NCBI RefSeq assembly: GCF_020497125.1
Contig: NC_059075.1
Coordinates: forward strand, 39,530,003 to 39,594,002
Length of the DNA: 64,000 nt
Direction of reading: 5' to 3'
DNA from: Mauremys mutica
Lineage: Eukaryota > Chordata > Testudines > Geoemydidae
Shown: one piece after another, positions 43,718 to 55,945 of the stretch
Layout of the letters: each line of letters begins with the position of its first letter
Numbering within the stretch: the first letter of the stretch is position 1
Made by a program: the position numbers and the translations under genes
Notes under the pieces: model-generated
The model's input: only the letters and a program-made list of their open reading frames with translations
Told to the model about the DNA's origin: nothing
The model's database searches: none

Positions 43718-45487
43718 CAACAGACAAAGTCTCTTGGTCCCTTTCTCATAGTCGAAGCATGATGTTGCTCCAGCTCACGCCACCTGGTACTGTCAGTGGT
43801 CGGTGACGTGTTACTACACACACTCCTACCATACACCTCCCCAGTATCCTCCCTCTACCCCTCAGGCTCTTGGAAGATCATCCTGCTGTCTGGGTGGTGA
43901 GGGAAGAAATGTAGGAGTTAGTTGATGGGTACAGAGTACTGGAGAGGAACCATAACAGGGAGGCTACTTAGGGTTGATCATTCCGACCATGGTTGGAGTC
44001 TGATGCAGTATTATATTAACCTGCCACAGTAAATCCAGGTGGCACTGCTATCTATCAATTCTACCTACACGTATTCACCTGTCACTAGTCCCCAACAAGG
44101 GGCTTAATGTGCATAAACAGTCAAAAATCATCTCCAATTAAGTTCTATTTGGGCGAGTCAATGTTAACAAACAGCTACCACCCTGTACACACCCCTCGAT
44201 GCCCATCCCATAGCCCCACAGCATGTCACAGAGACCCGTCACACAACAAAGGAAACAGACACACACATACCCTTCTGCCCCCAATCAAAAAGCCCTATAA
44301 GCTAAAGGATCCCAGCAATTACACTGTTAAAAGCCACCAGCCTCCATGTCAGGTATATGGCTGGCTGCTATATCTCTGCTAATTCTGTGGCTACCTGAAC
44401 TTTGTCCTGGCTCCTCCCAGTAAAGCCCTCAGAAAGGAAATCACCTAAAATACAGAGCAGTAATAAGACCCATCCCTTTTCTCAGTTCTGTTTTTGGATT
44501 TGCTCTTTGACGCTGGCTCCCATTGCAAAAGGAGGCCACCACATGGATGAACAATTAGCATTGGTTTTGTGCTACTGAGAACAGCGTGGAGGTCCTGATT
44601 TTGGCTCTGGACAAATCCATTAAAGAGAGGAAGCTCCCAGTGAAAAGTTCAAGACTCTCTTCTCTGATGAACTCCTTTTTCAAGGGAATGAGGTAAAACT
44701 GCCCAGAGGTTTGGAAGGGAAAAATTAAGATGTGAGAGCCCACACCTAGCTGGCTCCGCACAAACCTTCGGGCCTGGGATTCACCCACCATCACACATCG
44801 CTCTCTGTCTAGACCTCTCAGCCTCCTCTCCTGCAACCCCTCCCTCTCTGTCTGGGAATTCCTATCTTACAAGGCTTGGCTGTAACAGACACCTCAGGCA
44901 TGATTCAGATCTCACTCCTGATAAGCCCCAGTGTGAGGGAGTGGAGAATCAGGTCCCACTTCTCACAGTCATTCAGGGGCTTCATCATCATGTGTTGGGT
45001 GATGTCTAATCCAGCCTTTGCTGCAAGGGCAGATAGCCCCTTCTCCATGCAGGGGGGTTCCCTGAAGCCATTTGAACCCACCAGCCTCTCAGTGGGACAG
45101 TCCGACAGTCCCCGTCTTCTCACAGATTTTACACTTTGTGTTTCACCCTTGTTTAATTAGTTTACTTTGGACTTGCAGCTGTTCTCCCCCCTTTTTAACC
45201 AGCTGAGAAATAACTTTGTTATAGCTCCCCACCCATCATACCACCACATCCCTTAAAATAAACCTATCAACACTAACTACCTCACCTACCCCACCAGCTT
45301 TGTGTTTCCCACCTTTGCCTCCGTTCCCATAAACCCAGGGTACACATCGCTGCCCAGACGTATCTGGAGTTTGGAGAGTAGGGTAAGTGTCAACAGTCAG
45401 TACAGATTTTCAAGGGCTGTCTCGCCACCTGGCTTTGGTGAGGACTAATTCTTCAGACACAGGCCCTCTGCCCTGCATTCGTCCTGG
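43718..45487. other. Unassigned non-coding sequence
   Basis: No repeat or gene recognised. Confidence 0.35.
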
Positions 45488-45613
45488 GTAGGGTGACCAG
45501 ATGTCCTGATTTTATAGGGACAGTCCCATTTTGGGGGTCTTTTTCTTATATAGGCTCCTATTACCTCCCACCCCCTGGCCCGATTTTTCATACTTGCTGT
45601 CTGGTCACTCTAT
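45488..45613. mobile_element. hAT-type MITE, second copy of the 13863 family
   Basis: The left end tagggtgaccagatgtcctg and right end gctgtctggtcactctA match the MITE at 13863-13985 in the opposite orientation. No convincing 8-bp duplication is left around it. Confidence 0.8.
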
Positions 45614-47099
45614 TCCCAAGCTGAGCTTTAAAGCACCCTAATGGTCCTTTCATGCCCAGGTTTCGGAGCTGCAACTTTGCATAGGAAGGCACCAGACTGA
45701 CAAGTTAAATGAAAAATAAAACAAACAAAAAAACAATCAGCAGAGTTTCAGCTACACACCCCGTCTGTCTCTCTCTAGCCAGATCTGGAAGGATTATCAT
45801 CAGATGGTGCTGAGAGAGCATAAGACAGGAGCTGCTGTAAGCTACATCTACAGTGCAGACCATACATGCACACTCTTCACGTTGCTAACACAACATGATA
45901 GAGACCAGACTGCTCCCATATGGACTCAAGAGGATTCCAATGTCAGTGGGGTCAGCTCCTGTGCATAACAATGAGACTCATTCCCCCTGCAGTTTCAGAT
46001 AGTTATAATTCTTCTTCACTGTCCCCAAAGGCATAAGGTGTTGTTGTGTGCTATTAAACAACTGCCAGGTTCCAACCCAGAGGCGGCTGCATTTTCTGTG
46101 CACAGCTGGTAAAGTGCTTTAGAATCTTTCACAATAAAGGTGCTAGAACCAGGCAAAAGATTATTAACATGAGCATTGCCAACATCAAGCAATTAATGCC
46201 ATCTTTGTCAATCAGGATAAACTCCAGCGACACATCATTGTGCCACTGCATCAGTCTGACACAACACAGCACATCAAAACGTCACCCTGCAAGGCAAAAC
46301 CTCAATGCGATGAACATTCAAAGGACCCACAAGTTAGTCCGGGAATGATGAAAGTCTCACAGGCAGTTCTAGAGACTCACAGGACTGCCCCACTAAAAGC
46401 AGGATGCTCCCAGAAATATCAGAGCATCTGACAGCTTTTAGCAGGTCACAACAGCTGTTGGGCAGTGCAGACTCTGCCAGCTGGCTGCTTAGGGTAGAAC
46501 TCAGCTTTCAGATGACAGCACTGGGGAACAGTTCATTTGCTCTGCAGCCCTGGAGAATGGAGCTGACGGGAACTGCTTCTGGGTGCAATTCAATCTACTA
46601 AACCAACACGCAAACAGCATCCCTAAGGAGAAAGAAGGGCTGGTCTCCAAAGTCAAGCAACATGGAGAAATGGCAGAGTCCTGAGATTGAGGCATGTTCT
46701 TGCTCTTCACTGCAGCACTCTGCTAGCAGCTCTATGAAAGAGCCTGCAGAGCAAAGTGTATTCAGATGTCCAGGTGGTGACCAGACTCTAAAGGTTTGGA
46801 GGTTTCAGTTTAGTACCTTGTGAACCTCAGTGTTGTTTAACTTATTATGGATTATTTTAATTTTTTACCCTGCAAACCATTTCACAAAGAAGGGCTTTAC
46901 AGTATCATCTTCCCCATTTTACAGCTACACACACTAAGGATCAGAAATCACTGGATCAATTTTCAGAGGAGCTGAGCACATAACTCCAAAGTGAACTTGA
47001 CAATACACTGACTAATTTAATATAGGGAGAAACAATTCTTACTAAACACTTAGGACTTATATAGAACTTTTCATCAACAGATCTCCAAGGGTACAACAA
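45614..47099. other. Unassigned non-coding sequence
   Basis: No repeat end or gene recognised; 46860-46980 has weak MIR-like words (cttccccattttacagctac). Confidence 0.35.
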
Positions 47100-47265
47100 A
47101 GCAAGGTAAAGGACATTATCCTAATATTACATAAGGGGAAACTGAGGCACCAAGGGGAAGTGAGTTCCCCAAGGACACAAAAAAGTAACTGGTAGTGCTG
47201 GGAATAGAATACAGGTCTCTTGATCCCCCATCCAGAACACACACTGGACCAACCATGCTGCCTCA
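47100..47265 (-). repeat. MIR-type SINE, reversed
   Basis: The plus strand reads ataaggggaaactgaggcac, then gtgagttccccaaggacaca, then gtgctgggaatagaatacag, the reversed order of MIR core and 5' half. Confidence 0.65.
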
Positions 47266-48573
47266 GGTGTATATAGCAGTGTTTTATGGACTTTGATACA
47301 ACTGAGAGGTTGATAGATTCTATCACAGAAGTGGCTCCATTCCAGAGATGCTGTTTGTACATATTTTGCAAAGGACTTAGGGATCCCTTGCAATGGAAGC
47401 TGCTACAAAAATATCAAATACAAAAACACAAATACAAAAAATTATTTTAATTTACAGCAGTGCCTGAAAGATTTAATTGATCCCCAAGGGTAGGTGCAAG
47501 TGTTAGAGAAAACCCTAATTAAGGAAGGCCATTTCACTCATTACTGTTACTGCACTTTCCTCTCCTAAGCTGTTGCTCAGCTTCACAGCAGAGAAGTGAA
47601 GTCAATATAAGATAAAGGGGAAGGCTAAGATAGGACCACACCGAGCATCTTACCGTTTCAAAAGGAGCAATTACTCCCTGAAGTATACACATCAGAAATG
47701 AAGACCAGCAAATTTCTGGCGGCCTCCTGCATTCAGGAGCTTGTGTCACCAGTGCTGGAATGCATGAGGGGATTCCCCCGACTGCCGTCTCAAAACAACC
47801 CACCACACCCACCCATATCAAAGACTGTTCAGCTGCTGACCTACACTGGACATGCCAGTCTGTGTAGGCCACAATGTGGTGATCCATTAGTAGCTAAGCA
47901 GAACACAGAGGAGCAAAGCCTGCCCTCTGCCTGTGTTCGTGTACATAGAAAAGGAGCCTTTTTGTTAAGGGGTCACCTCTTTGTTAAGGAGAATGTGGTG
48001 TAAAATGCTCTGAAACAGATGTTTTCATTTTCTGTCTACTGCACCTTTAAATGACTAAGAAGCTTGCCTGTGTGCAGAGCCAGCAGCTAGTTTGCGCTGA
48101 GTTGCTTTAACCTGTTGCAGAGGACACTGGAGTACTCTCCCCTGGAGATTTCACTTTTGTTCTTCTTGCTGTCCTTTCCCTTAATCTTCATTGTAGGCTG
48201 CAAGTACTCGGCTGCCCTTTGCTGCATGAGAAATAGAAGCAAAACAGTCTACAAAAACTACCCAGCAATCATGCACTGGCTCTTCTCTATACTCTTTCTC
48301 CCTTTGCAATGAAAAATGTGATTCATTGGGATGGGTTAATTGGACTCTTATTCCTTTCAGCTCCATAAAGCTGTCTGTGCAGAAGCAAAGAGGAAGGTCC
48401 AGGGCCTTGCATTTGGGTTAGCCTGCTGTTTATGGGCTGCTTTGATTGGTTATGGGCTTGGTGCTGGGTGTGGAACAAAAGAGAGAGGAAGAACCCCCAG
48501 AAAGCAAAGCCATACTGGTGTTGCCTCAAGGTCACTCTGGCTTTGCAGTGAACACAATGTATTTTCTAGCCTC
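47266..48573. other. Unassigned non-coding sequence
   Basis: No feature recognised in this stretch. Confidence 0.35.
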
Positions 48574-48585
48574 TCTATTATTTCT

Positions 48586-48774
48586 CAGAGGGGTAGCCGT
48601 GTTAGTCTGGTTCTGTAGAAGCAGCAAAGAGTCCTGTGGCACCTTATAGACTAACAGACGTTTTGCAGCATGAGCTTTCGTGGGTGAATACCGAAGAAGT
48701 GGGTATTCACCCACGAAAGCTCATGCTGCAAAACGTCTGTTAGTCTATAAGGTGCCACAGGACTCTTTGCTGCT
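48586..48774. mobile_element. Snap-back palindromic retroelement insertion 3
   Basis: The left arm 48620-48692 and right arm 48702-48774 are 73 bp each and identical by eye, around a 9-bp loop. Left of them lies the tail module cagaggggtagccgtgttag...ctgtaga. The 12-bp duplication TCTATTATTTCT flanks the unit at 48574-48585 and 48775-48786. The fold-back point is inside stem II of the hammerhead-like core, so the right arm keeps CCGAAGA at 48691-48697 but the left arm ends in the stem. Confidence 0.92.
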
Positions 48775-48922
48775 TCTATTATTTCTGTACCATTAGGGAT
48801 CTCTCAATGGAATCCTGCCACCAAACAAGTGTCCATGGACATCACAGCTGGAAGGGAAAGAATTGCTCAGTGATGTGACTCCTACCAAAGAGGAGCATAA
48901 AATCAAGATACTGATATGCAAA

Positions 48923-49140
48923 TGAAACCCACACACCTCCTGGGTGTGATGTTCTGTCCCATCTAGTGGCACCAAGACCACTTAGAGAGAGAGAGAGAGA
49001 GAGAGATAAAATGAGTCTGCTCTACAGCCTTAGCTAACAGCCAGTTGGTTTTTAGCTCATGTGGCAGCGGCTCATGCACTAAGCTCCAGAGGCCCCAGGT
49101 TCGATCCCGGCTGCCGCCGACCGGGTCTGTTGGTGTTACA
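48923..49140 (+). mobile_element. TGTAAC...GTTACA element with tRNA-like boxes, copy B
   Basis: It shares with copy A (21750-21950) the start acccacacacctcctgggtg, a GA microsatellite (48984-49007, longer here), tctacagccttagctaacag and the end gggtctgttggtgttaca. A Pol III A-box-like tagctcatgtgg (about 49054) and a B-box ggttcgatccc (49098-49108) stand about 45 bp apart, as in a tRNA gene. The left TGTAAC is decayed to TGAAAC and no target duplication is clear. Confidence 0.6.
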
Positions 49141-50574
49141 CAGGCACTGATTTTCAGCACACAGGTTGCAAGTCACTGAAGTAGGCAGCATGGTCCCACC
49201 AGGTGCCCCCTGTGTGTTCAGGGGACTTCAAGGGAAAGGGCGTGAGAATGGTAAGAGATGAGTGAGTACGGCCACAATTGAATGTCTCATGCATTTATAA
49301 GCAACCTAGCTCCTTCCTGCCTCAGCTCATTGCATAAGTGGTCTGGGGAAAGGGGGTCCCAGATGGAGAGGATGGGGTCTAGAACTAAAAAAATCTCAGA
49401 TGCTGACTTACTGAAATGGTGATCACAACAGCAGGAGGAAGAGGGATGCAGGTCAATTCGGCTTGTTAAGTTTATTGGCTATCTAGCACGGTGTCTCAGC
49501 CATCACCCAAAGGTAACCTACCAATCAGCATGTGCTTTTTCAAGGAAGGGATGGGTTGTCGGATCCAGTGAACCTTTCAGTGTCACCTCAGCCATCCCAG
49601 CAAGAGCTCAGGCTGGGCAATTCCTGTTTCACAGCACAAATGAGAAAAGGCATTCAAAGGCAAACAGGGATAGGAACAGACACATTCATCATACCTAACA
49701 CAGTGGGGTGGGGTGACAGGAAGAGAAAGGCACCTGCCACTGCATGCAAAATCCTGAGAAAATCATAAGCCACTTGGTGATGGTTAGCAACTTATCCATG
49801 TGACAACTTCTGTGTTAGGTGATTGATTATGGATACTGGAGAGGGGAAAGCCCTATTGGACCCTACCTAGAAAACACCTCTAGCCAGCTTAGGAAGAGTC
49901 CTTCCAGCACATGCACCAGGCCTTGTCATGATTCAAGCCATGAGGCAGATGGTAAGCAGGTTAGCGGATTATGACTAGTACAGGACAAGGTGAAAGACAA
50001 AGGCAGAATAAATATCAAGAGCTCTATTGGAAATGTACTTAACCAGTATGAACCGTACATCTTCCACTGAACCAAATGTGTTTTTTTATGACAACTCTGA
50101 TGGGTTTATTTTCTTTAACTCTCATTTCATTTTCTCCCAGCCTCTTCATTTAACACAGCACTATTCTTAATATGAATCCCTAATTAGCTTCGCTTTATTT
50201 TAAGATAAATGGCATTTATTTTCAGCTATCATTTCTGCAGCCTTAATGAAGCCTTTGCCAATGGAATGATGCAGGATTTTGGACTGTGACAGGACTTTGA
50301 CTGAAGTAATTACACCAAAAAGTGTTTTAAAAAACAGTATCCTAAATTATTTATGCCCAAGTCAGTACTGGGTTGCTCAATGCTTAGCTGACTTGGACAG
50401 ACTTCTCCTTAGATGGAGGATTTGCAGTAACTAAATACTACATATTTATTTATAATAATACTTTGCACTTTACATTGGCAAATTTGACACCATCAGCTCG
50501 GGATTAAACAAAGACTGTGAATGGCTAGCCAACTACAAAACCAGTTTCTCCTCCCTTGGTTTTCACACCTCAGC
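49141..50574. other. Unassigned sequence, part possibly conserved non-coding
   Basis: No repeat ends seen. The block 50080-50440 is AT-rich and repeat-poor, with words such as tccctaattagcttcgcttt, and could be host regulatory DNA. This is only an impression from composition. Confidence 0.3.
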
Positions 50575-50763
50575 TGCTAGAAGAGGGCCTCATCCTCCCT
50601 GATTGAACTAACCTCGTTATCTCTAGCCTGCTTCTTGCTTGCATATATATACCTGCCCCTGAAAATTTCCACTACATGCGTCCGACGAAGTGGGAATTCA
50701 CCCACGAAAGCTCATGCTCCAAAACGTCTGTTAGTCTATAAGGTGCCACAGGACTCTTTGCTG
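50575..50763 (+). mobile_element. Single-arm copy of the snap-back family, longer 5' part
   Basis: The sense arm atgcgtccgacgaagtggga...cctttgctg-type end (50676-50763) matches the right arms of the three palindromes, with GGAGC-type wording like insertion 2. Before it lies about 100 bp (tgcttgcatatatatacctg...tttccactac) that I take as the natural 5' continuation of the family, since I know this stretch from turtle repeats. It stops at tttgctg, again before the tail module. Confidence 0.7.
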
Positions 50764-50776
50764 ATCTTTTATCAAA

Positions 50777-50880
50777 GAATCTCAAAGTGTATTACAAAAT
50801 ATTCATTAGCTGTCAAACATCCTTGTCAGACCAGTGAAAGATATTAGTTGATTTTTCACCCACTGCTGAAATGCAGCCAC
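50777..50880 (+). repeat. Old dispersed repeat, ACTGAAATGCAGC family, copy 5
   Basis: The words ctcaaagtgtattacaaaat and cactgctgaaatgcagccac occur in the family order, with a larger gap between them than in the other copies. Confidence 0.45.
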
Positions 50881-52324
50881 TTCTGTCGTGGAGCATAACA
50901 CCTGCTTCACACCAGTATTTGTACCAGAAACTTGATTCTAAAAGTTACTCTTCATCCAATCAGGGAACTGTCATACAATATTGTGTCCAATCAAAACAGC
51001 TCATAGACAAAAGCTGAATGCTTGCAATTGACTGCTTTTGAACAACTATAAACCAAGAACTAATCACAGAATGATTGTGTCATTTACTGCCCTGTCTGTG
51101 GGCACTTTGCAGAGGGAAAGAGAAAGGAAATGCATCAAATGATACCCTGCCAAATACAGTCCTGGAGCTTGCAGGAAGCAGGCAGTGTTTTTATAGGAAC
51201 CCAGTGCATTCCACTGCAATATATCCTGTGAGCAGGTGGGACTGTATTCACCCAAGTCCGGCTGTAGCTCTGGGGCTTATCTTAGTATTGAATTTGAATG
51301 CTGAATATTATCTATGGTGTGTCAACCCAACATTTGCTATGCCAGCAATTTTGGCTGTGTGATGTATTTCTTATATTGTCATTTTATTGTGCATGTGTAG
51401 CGGGTACTGTGTTTTTATGTGCCTGCTCTAAGGAAAGTTGAAGCAATAAAAATGTGATTGATTGACATTGTGTCTCCATACCATGACATTGAACCAAGAA
51501 GTCATGCCACCGAGTACTACCGCCAGCCAAGGGAGATTTTCTGTGCTGAGATCCTGAGCCCCTCTCCAGTGATTCACCCTAACCACCCACAGCTTGCTGG
51601 CCAGAGTCCTCTGCATTCTCAGTTTCCCCCAGCAGAATCCCCTGCCCAATCACACTAATGAGGAAGGAGATATTAATGGGTTTTTCTTAGGTGTCTTTAT
51701 CTGCCAGGGGGAACAGAGCAATTTTCCCACGTCAGGAGCCTCACAGCAAGACAGACAAGGGGCTGGAAAATGATTTCATTTCTTGGCTAATTTCTCCCCC
51801 CAAGGATGCGGTTAGACAGTTCAGAGCTCCTCTTGCCCCTTCCTTCTCCCCTCCCAGTGATTTGGGAGTTCCTGGTCAGTGAGGATTAAGAACGTGAGAA
51901 AGGCTCAGCTTGGATGTGACCTAAAAGCCTGGCTGCCCATCCCCAGTTGGACAGCTCGCCTGGCTCCTTTCCTCTCTCCCTTCTCCATACCCCATCTTAC
52001 GCTCTCTTTCCTTCCCACCCACCCCATTCCTTTGGCTCCATTCTTCCCTTCCTGTGACCCACAGAGCTCCTTCTCTTTGGCCACAATTCTCCTCTCCTCA
52101 AAGCCCTAGTGGCCAATCTCTTCTACCTGCCCTCTAAAAGGCACCTTCCTCTGAAACCACCAATGGGCGACTGAACTAGGGGAATAATCCCCCTCTTCCT
52201 GAACCCCCACCACCAAACTGCCTCTTCTTGACTCCCTCCCCCTGCTCCTTAGCTCATATCCCTCCAGACCTCTGGGAGAGAAGAACTCACTTCTCTCACT
52301 CACTCTCCGCTGGATTGTTCAAAG
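50881..52324. other. Unassigned sequence, pyrimidine-rich toward the right
   Basis: Nothing recognised. From about 51940 to 52320 the plus strand is rich in C and T, which opens long but empty frames. Confidence 0.35.
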
Positions 52325-52508
52325 CTCACTCTCTAGTCTGCTGAGTGACCTTGGGCAAGTCACTTCCTGCTTCGTGCCTCAGTTTCCCCATTTGTAAACT
52401 GATACTGACCACCTTTGTAAAGCCTTGATCTAAAGATGAAAGATGTTACATATTATTATGCCTGGCTCAGAAAAGGCCCACCCTACCTCCCACCCCAAAG
52501 GAATACCC
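52325..52508 (+). repeat. MIR-type SINE core, first copy of a local duplication
   Basis: The words gagtgaccttgggcaagtca and gtgcctcagtttccccattt are the MIR core. From 52358 on, about 140 bp are repeated 910 bp further right (53268-53408) at more than 90 percent identity by eye, including a non-MIR part (gatctaaagatgaaagatgt). Confidence 0.75.
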
Positions 52509-52879
52509 CCCCACACACACCCCTCACAGAAAAGCCCTGGAGCTCGTGAGATGTGAAAAGACTGCCTTCCCTCAGCTCCCATCTCCCTGCACACACTTGG
52601 AGATGGAATTAGGTGGGAGGGCTGTGAGAAGTGAAAGGCTGGTGAAAAAAAGGGAGATTGCACCAAACTTTCTCCACCCCAACAGAGAAAGCTGGGTTCA
52701 ACCTGAGGGGTGGGGGAAATGTTCCCTCCTGCCAAACCAGTTCATCTGTCCCTATCCCCAGTGCTTCCCAAAGCCATCACAGCCAGACCTTCCTCAGCGC
52801 TGCCCACTGGACACAAAGGTGAAGCGTTATGACAAGCAAGAACAGATGCTCTATGTGTTCTAGTGTAAAGAGAAGGGGA

Positions 52880-53035
52880 CTATGACCCGGGACTCCTGGG
52901 TTCTAGTCATGGCTCTGTCACTGATTTGCTGAGAGCCGTTGGGAAAGTGTCACTTTCCCTCTGTGCCTGAGTTTCCCCAGATGTAACATGGGATAATAAT
53001 GTCCAACTACTTCCCAGGGTGTGGTGCAGCTTACT
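52880..53035 (+). repeat. MIR-type SINE, fairly complete
   Basis: It runs gggactcctgggttctagtc, gctctgtcactgatttgctg, gtgtcactttccctctgtgc, gagtttccccagatgtaaca and gataataatgtccaactact, the MIR order from the 5' half through the core. Confidence 0.8.
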
Positions 53036-53257
53036 TAATTAGGGTGGGATTGTGATTGGCTCTGTGCAGGTGCACAAAGGGAGTGGGAGGGCACACAGAG
53101 TTTTCCCCACCTTGTGCTCCCTACTGAGGAACCAGCCACAATGGCAGTCCCTGTCCTCTACTCAGTGCAGAGACTTCCCCGCCAGGACCCTTCCCCAAAG
53201 AGTGCTAGCCACCTCCAAAGGGAGAAGGAAAGGGATGGGGTGCAAGTAGGTGCATGG

Positions 53258-53408
53258 TGGCAGAGCTAGTCACTTCCTGCTCTGTGCCTCAGTTTCCCCA
53301 TTTGTAAACTGATACTGACCACCTTTGCAAAGCCTTGATCTAAAGATGAAAGATGTTACATATTATTATACCTGGCTCAGAAAAGGCCCACCCCAAACGA
53401 ATACCCCA
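53258..53408 (+). repeat. MIR-type SINE core, second copy of the local duplication
   Basis: It matches 52348-52508 from agtcacttcctgc onward, with a short deletion after ggcccaccc and few substitutions. Confidence 0.75.
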
Positions 53409-54917
53409 CCCCCTGTGTGTTGGGGAGAGCATGCTGCACCCTCGCGTAAGGGACGGAGCAGCACAAAAACTCTAGGAAGCACAATGCCATTTAGGATTGT
53501 GGGACTCCACAGAATATGCAGTGAGGTCAATGCCTCAAAGGCCCAGTTGGGCCCATAATGTTTGAAAGGTGCTGTTGAGGTACAAAACAAGGGAAACACT
53601 TTGGAGCTGAACCTAGCAGAATCTGGACCATCTTTAAGAGATCAGAAAGGAAAACCTTCTTTTTGATTCTGCCCCATAACTACACCGCCACAACTACCCG
53701 GGACACAAGGTAAACAAACATTTTTCATTTCCTCCACAATTTCTTAAGCTGTGTGCCCACAATCAGATCTGTTGTTCATAGGAAAAAAATGGAATTCCAC
53801 TCAATGCTATATTAAATTTTATGCCCACTAAACTTTACCAGCAGAGAATAAGCAGTTTGTCTGTTTTCCATCTTTTCATTATGCATTTTTATGCCTCTAT
53901 GTCTTTGCCTGTTAGACTCCAAGGACTGGAAAACATTTTCTGAACAGTTTTACCTGGATAAACACCATATAAAATACTGATATTTATTGGCCTCACACAA
54001 ATGTTACTACATTAGCAATAACAGGAGATCACATTTAGATAAATAGATAGGAGCGCTAGTAATCAATACCTGACTGTTACACACACACATACATATATAT
54101 GTTCCACACATGACTTTAATTAACTTGTCTAGCACTTGGGATTCCATGGGGATACAAAGTCGGCAGGATCATTAAACCCAATCATATTCTCAGCCTAGCT
54201 GATATTTCACTAGAGCCATTCAAATCAATTTACCCAACAGAGACATTTGTCCCTGGCCTGTCACCATGGCCCGTACTGAACGTCCTGCACTTCTTTATCT
54301 TTTGGCAGGGCCATCATAAGCGAGTGACACAGAGGGTGATGTATGGGAACTCGAATAAGTTATAAATCCTCCATCCCTTCATCAGCTGTCATCTGGAGTG
54401 AATTTACTCCGGCCGGCCTTGGCAACAGCTCCCTAGCTGTGCTCAGAGAAAGTCAGCTTTAAGATGACACATTCTTTGAGGTGAAGATCCCCTATGCATT
54501 TGGCATTTGGGAACAAGTGGGCCCCAGGATGGGAAGAAGCTAACCTTAGCTGCTTCCTGTGGGTAGTTGTGTGATACCCACACAGGTGGAGGGATAGTAG
54601 AAAATCCAAACATGACCACACCACTGTCATTTGTTGAACTGTACTGTTAGGAGCTGGTTGAAACCTTGTTATGGGTTGGGTTAAAGCCATGTTGAGGTTG
54701 ATGGGTGTGAACTCATCCTTCAAATAACAAACTAAACATAAGCCCCAGCTAAAAGGTGTGTGTGTGAACCTGCCCAGGAGCTTTTGGCTGAGTATTGTTT
54801 TGGGTAGGTGTGTGTGAGAGTAAGACAGACCACACAGGATATGCCCAGCCTTGATGTTGTGGCTCATGCTGGAGCTCAGGCTCTGAAGAAACTCAAAGCA
54901 CTGTCTACAGTTATTTT
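53409..54917. other. Repeat-poor sequence, possibly host regulatory
   Basis: From about 53690 to 54430 I see no transposon words, an AT-rich make-up with TAAT and TGATT words, and a short (AC)n/(AT)n run at 54080-54105. It might contain conserved non-coding elements. The minus frame at 54433-54867 (144 codons) has no domain I recognise. Confidence 0.3.
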
Positions 54918-54920
54918 TTA

Positions 54921-55197
54921 GGGTATGTCTACCCTGCCCATGTTACAGCACGGCCGCGGCAGCGCGGTGATGTGGGCAGTGTAGCCACGCTTTATCGCCG
55001 GGGGAGAGCTCTCCGGGCGAAAAAAAAAAATCATCCCGAACAGGCAGTGGTAGCTTTATCTCTCGGCGATAAAGCACTGTCTATACTGGCGCTTTTCAGC
55101 ATTAAAACTTCTGTCACTCGGGGGCGGGGGGGAGTGTTTTTTCACACCCTTGAACGACTAAAGTTTTAGCGCTGAAAGTGGCAGTGTAGACACAGCC
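54921..55197. mobile_element. Harbinger-type MITE, 277 bp, TTA target duplication
   Basis: It begins gggtatgtctaccctgccca and ends ggcagtgtagacacagcc, inverted relatives, with TTA at 54918-54920 and 55198-55200. The interior has paired words such as tttatcgccgggggagagct and tctctcggcgataaa and is CpG-rich. Confidence 0.85.
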
Positions 55198-55200
55198 TTA

Positions 55201-55894
55201 GAGTGCTGCCACAAGCCCCACTATCCCAAGTCTGTTGACCCAGACTGGAAGGCTTGCTACTGCAGGCTGTAGAGTAACTAGCTACTAAGGTCACAGACAA
55301 GAAAAAAGCCAAGAAAAGCCAAGCAGGAATCTGTAAGCACAGGGTGACCAGGCAAAAGCAGGAGAGAGTGGGCACTATAAGCTAAGAATCTGCTTCCTTT
55401 TGTTCTTGGTTCCGTCTGCGTTCAGACACACAGGACTTTATATGTTCCTTGAGAGTCAACAAGACTGCATCAAAGAAATACTTATCAGCAATTTCTACTC
55501 CCAACTGGAACTACAATTTCTACTCTCAGGGTACTCAACTTTGCCTATCCACTCAGGTCAAAGGGGGCAACAGTACACAGAGAGCAGCAGAGACAAACTC
55601 AGATATCCAATATCACAAGCCCCTACATACTTCCACTAGTGGAAAATCTCTGTTAACAGCTGATAGCATTAAGTGTTCACTCTCCGTCTGGGCCTTCAAC
55701 CACTAGAGGGTGATATCACCCACACAGACCTACAAGTCAGTTTACATTCCCTAGAGGGCAGTGATGTGCGCATACCCCAGTAAGTCTATCCCAGTAAGCA
55801 GACATTTCCCCAACTTTAAAAACCAGGACTAAACCGCTGTTTAACCACAAGTTGAATTAAATCCATCCCAGTTACTTGCCCTGACCTACCCCTG
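55201..55894. other. Unassigned non-coding sequence
   Basis: No feature recognised in this stretch. Confidence 0.35.
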
Positions 55895-55903
55895 TTTTAT
55901 AAG

Positions 55904-55945
55904 AACCAGACTAACACGGCTACCTCTCTGATACTTGACACCCTA
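55904..55945 (+). mobile_element. Tail-only insertion of the snap-back family, sense
   Basis: The 42-bp segment aaccagactaacacggctac...tctctgatacttg is the 3' tail module that sits outside the left arm of the palindromes, here alone. It is flanked by the 9-bp direct repeat TTTTATAAG at 55895-55903 and 55946-55954. Confidence 0.65.

Noticed and set aside
49054..49110. tRNA gene at the A/B box pair
   Set aside because: The same sequence occurs at 21870-21920 inside a repeat with its own ends, and no full cloverleaf can be drawn.
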